Shown piece by piece: positions 60,444 to 64,000 of a stretch of DNA of 64,000 nt. The notes under the pieces were generated by a model. That model had not been told where the DNA came from. It did not search any database and saw only the letters and a list, made by a program, of their open reading frames with translations. Positions within the stretch are counted from its first letter, which is position 1, and each line of letters opens with the position of its first letter. Origin of the DNA: Pseudomonadota bacterium (GTDB taxonomy: Bacteria > Pseudomonadota > Alphaproteobacteria > UBA2136 > JAPKEQ01); the NCBI GenBank assembly GCA_036141575.1, contig JAYZXF010000011.1, forward strand, positions 109,021 to 173,020, in the 5' to 3' direction. A program made the position numbers and the translations under genes.

Positions 60444-62003
60444 TTAGCCGTCCCACTTATCAAAGAGTCCCTTAAAGGCAGGGTCTTTAAAGTAAAATAT
60501 CTTCTCTGCGAGAATAGGCTTACAGCCTTGCACAAACACAAGCTGCGTGTCAAACGGCATTCGCATAACTTCATCAGGTGTCATAAGAGCGCGTGACGTA
60601 TCACTGAAGTTTTTGCTCACGTTACCACCCATCAGCTGACCTTTTTCTTTTGATGTTCCGCTGTTTTCAACTTGAATTGTTGTGGTACCCATCATGTCTG
60701 AAAGGACTTTTGCAGTTTCTACATCGTTGGTACCAAAGGCAGCACGCACGGCACAGTTAGAAAGGAATGATCCCCACTTTGGATAGTTATCCTTCAGCTG
60801 GTTCAAATCCTGGATAAACATCCACAAGGTCACACCATAACCAGCAAGGTAACCAATACCAACCTCAATGTTCTGCATGTAACCCAGTGCCGGGAACTCA
60901 TCAATCAGGAAGAGAATACGGTCTTTTGGTTGACCTTTGGCACGAATCATTGCAGCCAGCATAATACCTGTGAAGAGACGAATTACCGTACTATATACGT
61001 CCAAGTACTCAGGTGGAATAATCAGGAATAGTGAAGAGGGTTCACGTTTAATATCCAGTGGGTCAAAGTCACTACGAGATGTGATGGCATTCAGCCTTGG
61101 GCTATCCCATACCGCTGTTTGGGCTTTGGCTGTAGAAAGGACACTGGCAAGGACTTTAGGCTCTGTCGCGCTCAGCGATGCACCTGCACGCTGTACAAAG
61201 CTATTTTTAGAGCGGCACATATCCTTTACTGTGAGCTGGAAATCCTTTTGTGATTGCATGAGGAGATAGCGTACTTCACCAATATTACGTAGCGCTTTCG
61301 GGCTTTCATTGGCGACATAAAGAATAAGACCTGTGACAAGGTTTTTCGCTTCACGGTCCCAGAATGGGTCGCTTGCACCTTCAATAATAATCATGTCTGA
61401 AATCATACGCGCATCATCAAGCTCGTCTGATGTGCCTGTACGAATAAAGTCCATTGGGTTGTAACAGTTACTGTTATCGTTAAATGGAGCAAAGGTATAA
61501 ACCTTATTAAACTTTTGTCTTTGGCGACCTGCAACACCAAAGTTCTCACCCTTAATGTCATTTACAACAACGCTACCTGGGTGTGTGAGCAGGTTTGGAA
61601 TGACGTGACCTACACCTTTACCAGAACGTGTTGGTGCAAATGTCATCATGTGGCCTGGTGTGTTGTAACGAATAAACTGGCCTTTGTATCTGCCAACAAT
61701 AAAGCCTTTTTCACCAAGTAACCCTGCACGACGCAGATCCTCTGTATTAGCAAAAGAAGCCGAACCCATGGTTCCTGTTTTCTTTTTACCGGTCATACCA
61801 TCTAGGAATTTAAGGTGTTCTTCAAAACCGCGCTCACCATTAGAGCCTTTAGATTTTTGAATCACAAAAGCGGAACCGAAGATTGTTCCAATAAAGGCAA
61901 AGCCAACAAGTGTTTCAAATAGATCGAGGTGTATGGTGCTGTACACCATGAAAAGGGCGAGAACCCCGCCAATAACCGGTTTTGAAAGAATCAAACGGAT
62001 CAT
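60444..62003 (-). CDS. VirD4/TraG-type type IV secretion coupling protein
   Basis: 519 residues. Two N-terminal membrane segments (~8-48), then the RecA-like ATPase with Walker A APTRSGKG (123-130), and Walker B FLIDEFPALG (near 375), then MFIQDLNQLKDNYP. An all-alpha domain insert (~190-330) is in the usual place. A coupling ATPase would carry substrate to a type IV secretion system. No VirB or Tra channel genes are adjacent; only the TraU-like gene 39 kb away in this window. Starts ATG 62003; operon with DUF1223. Confidence 0.92.
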   Translation of the reverse strand: MIRLILSKPVIGGVLALFMVYSTIHLDLFETLVGFAFIGTIFGSAFVIQKSKGSNGERGFEEHLKFLDGMTGKKKTGTMGSASFANTEDLRRAGLLGEKGFIVGRYKGQFIRYNTPGHMMTFAPTRSGKGVGHVIPNLLTHPGSVVVNDIKGENFGVAGRQRQKFNKVYTFAPFNDNSNCYNPMDFIRTGTSDELDDARMISDMIIIEGASDPFWDREAKNLVTGLILYVANESPKALRNIGEVRYLLMQSQKDFQLTVKDMCRSKNSFVQRAGASLSATEPKVLASVLSTAKAQTAVWDSPRLNAITSRSDFDPLDIKREPSSLFLIIPPEYLDVYSTVIRLFTGIMLAAMIRAKGQPKDRILFLIDEFPALGYMQNIEVGIGYLAGYGVTLWMFIQDLNQLKDNYPKWGSFLSNCAVRAAFGTNDVETAKVLSDMMGTTTIQVENSGTSKEKGQLMGGNVSKNFSDTSRALMTPDEVMRMPFDTQLVFVQGCKPILAEKIFYFKDPAFKGLFDKWDG

Positions 62004-62072
62004 TAGATCTCTTATTTACCTAAACATATTGTTGTTATTTTCATTACAAAATCTTTTGTGCTCAGACACAAG

Positions 62073-62102
62073 AAAAAAGAGACCTGACTTCTGTCAGGCC
62101 TC
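62073..62102 (-). terminator. Terminator of the glutathione transferase gene
   Basis: On the minus strand: GAGGCCTGAC-agaa-GTCAGGTCTC (one G-T wobble) followed by six T; 46 bp past the stop. It insulates the coupling protein gene from the GST gene. Confidence 0.9.
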
Positions 62103-62147
62103 TGTGAATCAAGGGATGCGCTGTGTCTTTTAGAACGCGTTTTCTAT

Positions 62148-62804
62148 TTATTTTTTCTGACCTTGCCAGAAATTGAAGCGTTTCATTGAGTTTAGGAAGA
62201 AAGGTTGTTCTTCCATATTTTGGAGCCACTCTACGAGGTGTGGGTACGTTCCAGCTTTGAGCCAAGATACATCTTGTGCAAGGAACCAAACAAACGGGAA
62301 CATGGCAATATCAGTAAAACCTGCCTTGGCACCAGACACGTATGGCTGGTTGGCAAAAATACTGTTGAGCTTTTCACAAGTTTCTTTACATGGCTCTTCG
62401 TAAAGTTCTTCTACCGTTTTGCGCTGCTTTTTGCCGTGTACATCATCAAAGTTTACTTTATGAGGGTTGCGGAGGAAGAAGCTATTTTTAGCAAAGTCGC
62501 CATCAATAAGTTTTACAATTTCAAGCATGGCTGACTTCTCATCTTGAGATAGTTCATTCCAGCCAAATGGATCATTTTGATCCATTGCCCATGTCATGAT
62601 ATCAAGGCTTTCATCAATCACAGTTCCATCATCAAGCAGAAGAACTGGTACTGTGCCTTTTGCTGAAATTTCAAGAAAAGCAGGAGGCTTTTGAGAAAGG
62701 TTGATTTCACGGTGTCCGTACTCAATACCTGCTGCGGCAAGAGCCATACGCGCACGTGTGGCGTAAGGACAAAATCTAAAACTATGTAAAATCGGTTGGT
62801 TCAT
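62148..62804 (-). CDS. Glutathione S-transferase family protein
   Basis: 218 residues. Thioredoxin-like N-terminal domain with a CPYA motif (SFRFCPYATRARMAL), the cis-Pro GTVPVL and the DESLDI glutathione-binding segment; helical C-terminal domain. The CPYA cysteine suggests an omega- or beta-like class with thiol-transferase activity rather than a classical Ser/Tyr GST. Genes 62823-63587 upstream run the same way with an 18-bp gap, so they may be one transcript. Confidence 0.85.
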   Translation of the reverse strand: MNQPILHSFRFCPYATRARMALAAAGIEYGHREINLSQKPPAFLEISAKGTVPVLLLDDGTVIDESLDIMTWAMDQNDPFGWNELSQDEKSAMLEIVKLIDGDFAKNSFFLRNPHKVNFDDVHGKKQRKTVEELYEEPCKETCEKLNSIFANQPYVSGAKAGFTDIAMFPFVWFLAQDVSWLKAGTYPHLVEWLQNMEEQPFFLNSMKRFNFWQGQKK

Positions 62805-62822
62805 GTGTTTGATCCTTACTTA

Positions 62823-63587
62823 TTAAAATAGGTTTGTAATCTTATTGCGTAGACGCCCAAAGAACCCCGGCTTTTCTTCTTTAGGGGTTAGAACATCTTT
62901 ATCCAAAAGCCCAAGTCCAACAAGCCCTTCCTTAAGAAGGTTGAATTCACCAGTAATAGCTTCAGGGCTGCGGCTCAGTACATCCAGAATAAGGAATGAT
63001 GTGACTTGTTCTAATGTGGCGCTGCCTCCACCTAGGGGCTCACGTGTTGTTGACATGGGTACATCTGCGCTGATGCTATGCCCTCTGAGAATGTTAGGCT
63101 CAATGGCAACCCTTGTGCCTTTTTGGGTTGTCATGCCTAGCGTGTAGCGTTTGTGATAGAACGGTCTGAGCTCGTCACTTGTAGAGTTTTCAGGAACGCG
63201 CATGTTAGAGAGGTGCTGAACCATTGTGCTGACGTTGTTCTTTGTAACCGTACCTGCAAATTCAATTTTTGCATCATGCACGCCAATGCTTTCAATGTTG
63301 AGTGTGTTGCTCCAAAGTGAGAATGGATCAAATTTAACATCAATACGTGGAATATACAGAAGTATCTCTTCACTAAACTCTCCAATCCCATTGATTGTCA
63401 CACCACCAATATCCCCAGAGCCTGTAAATGGAGAGAGTCTCATACTTTCAAAGGTGACTGTTTGTTCAAGGGAGTCTTGCAAGGTATTTTGCAGGCGCCA
63501 CTCTACAAATGGATTAAATGCAAAAAAGAGCACAAGTGCGCCAAGTAGAGCAAATGTGAAAATGGTATTGAATAGGAGCTTTATCAT
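62823..63587 (-). CDS. AsmA-like periplasmic membrane-anchored protein
   Basis: 254 residues. N-terminal anchor (IKLLFNTIFTFALLGALVLFFAF), then a beta-rich domain with INGIGEFSEEILLYIPRIDVKFDPFSLWSNTLNIESIGVHDAKIEF, the typical layout of AsmA/DUF748-type proteins that bind or move lipid in the envelope. The C-terminus is short and basic (GRLRNKITNLF). Smaller than most AsmA relatives; function inferred from fold only. Confidence 0.7.
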   Translation of the reverse strand: MIKLLFNTIFTFALLGALVLFFAFNPFVEWRLQNTLQDSLEQTVTFESMRLSPFTGSGDIGGVTINGIGEFSEEILLYIPRIDVKFDPFSLWSNTLNIESIGVHDAKIEFAGTVTKNNVSTMVQHLSNMRVPENSTSDELRPFYHKRYTLGMTTQKGTRVAIEPNILRGHSISADVPMSTTREPLGGGSATLEQVTSFLILDVLSRSPEAITGEFNLLKEGLVGLGLLDKDVLTPKEEKPGFFGRLRNKITNLF

Positions 63588-63731
63588 AGGAAAACTTTAA
63601 CTCAGGGAGTGGGGATTCTCAAGCGGATAAAAACCATCATAACACAGATTTTTTAATTGCCTGAAAAATGTGCACATTTACAACAGGACATAATTGGATG
63701 TGAAAATGTACTGCCTATTTTTCGTGCAATT

Positions 63732-63737
63732 TATAAT
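63732..63737 (+). promoter_or_regulatory. -10 box TATAAT of the candidate RNA at the window end
   Basis: Perfect TATAAT; no good -35 at 17 bp. Predicted start near 63744. The rest of 63588-63731 shows nothing I can assign. Confidence 0.4.
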
Positions 63738-63743
63738 GAGAGA

Positions 63744-63905
63744 TGCGTTAATAAATTATCTTCAACTGGTAACAGGGGGTGAATATGAATCACACATCTT
63801 TGAGATAGGAGGTGATCACCAAGCGGCAAGGCTGCGGGGTCCCCCAAGTTCCTGCATTAAAAGTTTTGTCCTGTATCTCGCAAAGGCCAGCAATCGCTGG
63901 CCTTT
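63744..63905 (+). ncRNA. Candidate structured leader/small RNA with an orphan extended Shine-Dalgarno
   Basis: About 160 nt ending in a strong terminator. A mini-ORF, 7 codons (MNHTSLR, 63785-63808), has AGGGGGTGA upstream. Its stop overlaps AGGAGGTGATC (63807-63817), an 11-nt perfect match to the normal 16S 3' end, but no start codon follows. GAGATA (63802-63807) and GGA pair with TCC and TATCTC (63874-63879), which would hide that site. No known family assigned. Confidence 0.45.
63785..63808 (+). CDS. Seven-codon leader ORF (putative)
   Basis: ATG to TAG, encoding MNHTSLR, with a purine-rich site (AGGGGGTGA) 4-5 bp upstream. Its stop lies in the closing stem of the predicted RNA, so translation could alter folding. 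No codon bias typical of amino-acid attenuators is seen. Confidence 0.3.
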   Translation: MNHTSLR

Positions 63906-63907
63906 GT
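63882..63907 (+). terminator. Rho-independent terminator
   Basis: Perfect stem AAAGGCCAGC / GCTGGCCTTT with 4-nt loop and short T tail (TTTGTGTATTTT). Confidence 0.88.
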
Positions 63908-63913
63908 GTATTT

Positions 63914-64000
63914 TCACTCTACTCTCAAATGCTGCAAATATACTTTTCATTGCTGGGTTCGACTCATGTACATTTCAGTACACATCGCCTGCACGCATCA
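63914..64000. repeat. Palindromic intergenic repeat, copy H (truncated by window end)
   Basis: Left end TTCACTCTACTCTCAAATG then CTGCAAATATAC; centre TGTAC-atttca-GTACA (63967-63982). The right half is cut off by the window edge after CCTGCACGCATCA. Same orientation as copies A, B, C and F, again directly after a terminator. Confidence 0.75.

Noticed and set aside
62073..62102. Inverted repeat near the coupling protein as an attachment site or oriT
   Set aside because: The T-run on the minus strand and position after the GST gene identify it as a terminator.
63795..63860. Minus-strand similarity to the 3' end of 16S rRNA (ATCACCTCCT preceded by a CCGC-type helix)
   Set aside because: Only the anti-SD tail and a short GC-rich stretch agree; there is no upstream 16S sequence, and the plus-strand terminator and mini-ORF explain the region better.
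1..64000. CRISPR array, prophage or insertion sequence
   Set aside because: No regularly spaced direct repeats, no transposase or phage structural genes were seen; the only tyrosine recombinase is the housekeeping XerC.

Overview
The window looks like a chromosomal segment of a Gram-negative alphaproteobacterium of fairly low GC (I judge low-to-mid 40s percent by eye, not counted). Several gene orders are typical of that class: msbA / DUF374 acyltransferase / waaA / lpxK, ileS-lspA-DUF3035 lipoprotein, xerC-DUF484 divergent from priA, gloB divergent from a methyltransferase, and rplU-rpmA-obgE. No transposase, integrase of a mobile element, prophage block, rRNA operon or CRISPR array was seen. 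The only conventional RNA gene is a tRNA-Leu(CAA). I cannot place the organism below class level.

Layout. 1-6.6 kb: end of an unknown gene, a uracil-DNA-glycosylase-like gene, then a signalling cluster (two paralogous receiver proteins, a GAF hybrid histidine kinase with HPt, and a sigma54 activator). 6.6-13.7 kb: an NAD-dependent epimerase-like gene, a PAS-GGDEF diguanylate cyclase, trpS, a flippase-like membrane protein, dsbB, a MazG-like gene and mpl. 13.7-17.3 kb (minus): a lipoprotein, an Hsp33 that has lost its zinc cysteines, an indoleamine 2,3-dioxygenase and a Cys-rich secreted protein. 17.4-21.5 kb: a small secreted protein and a 1193-residue secreted protein combining a lysozyme-like domain with a TraU-like domain. 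21.5-24.7 kb (minus): a glycosyltransferase, an EF-hand / ECF sigma / small membrane protein module, the tRNA and a degenerate amidase. 24.8-29.4 kb: ribF (apparently without a kinase domain), ileS, lspA and a DUF3035 lipoprotein. 29.5-33.3 kb: a methyltransferase, xseA, a candidate sRNA, and an M23 peptidase with a membrane protein. 33.3-38.0 kb (minus): the lipid A/Kdo operon. 38.0-41.5 kb: PAP2 phosphatase, GT39 and GT2 glycosyltransferases, probably acting on lipid-linked sugars. 41.5-45.7 kb: three small minus-strand genes, then rplU, rpmA, Nudix, FlaR-like kinase and obgE. 45.6-50.7 kb: a secreted protein antisense to the obgE tail, xerC, DUF484, a candidate sRNA and priA. 50.7-64 kb: a pilin-like protein, a TrmN6-like methyltransferase with a 1007-residue lipoprotein, a DUF3108 protein, gloB, a methyltransferase, rmuC, a DUF1223 protein, a VirD4/TraG coupling protein, a GST and an AsmA-like protein. 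The window ends in a long non-coding stretch with a candidate structured RNA.

The most striking unexplained structure is a family of about 105-150 bp imperfect palindromes (eight copies; seven clear, one divergent) scattered between genes, nearly always just downstream of a gene. They share outer inverted ends, inner GCAAAT / ATTTTCGC boxes and a central GTAC- or GTAT-type hairpin whose bases differ but still pair. One copy supplies the last codons of mpl. Other notable items are the TraU/lysozyme fusion, three candidate small RNAs, a recurring TTGAC-N17-CATA promoter form, and several conserved enzymes lacking expected catalytic or regulatory residues (Hsp33, amidase, RibF, one receiver domain).
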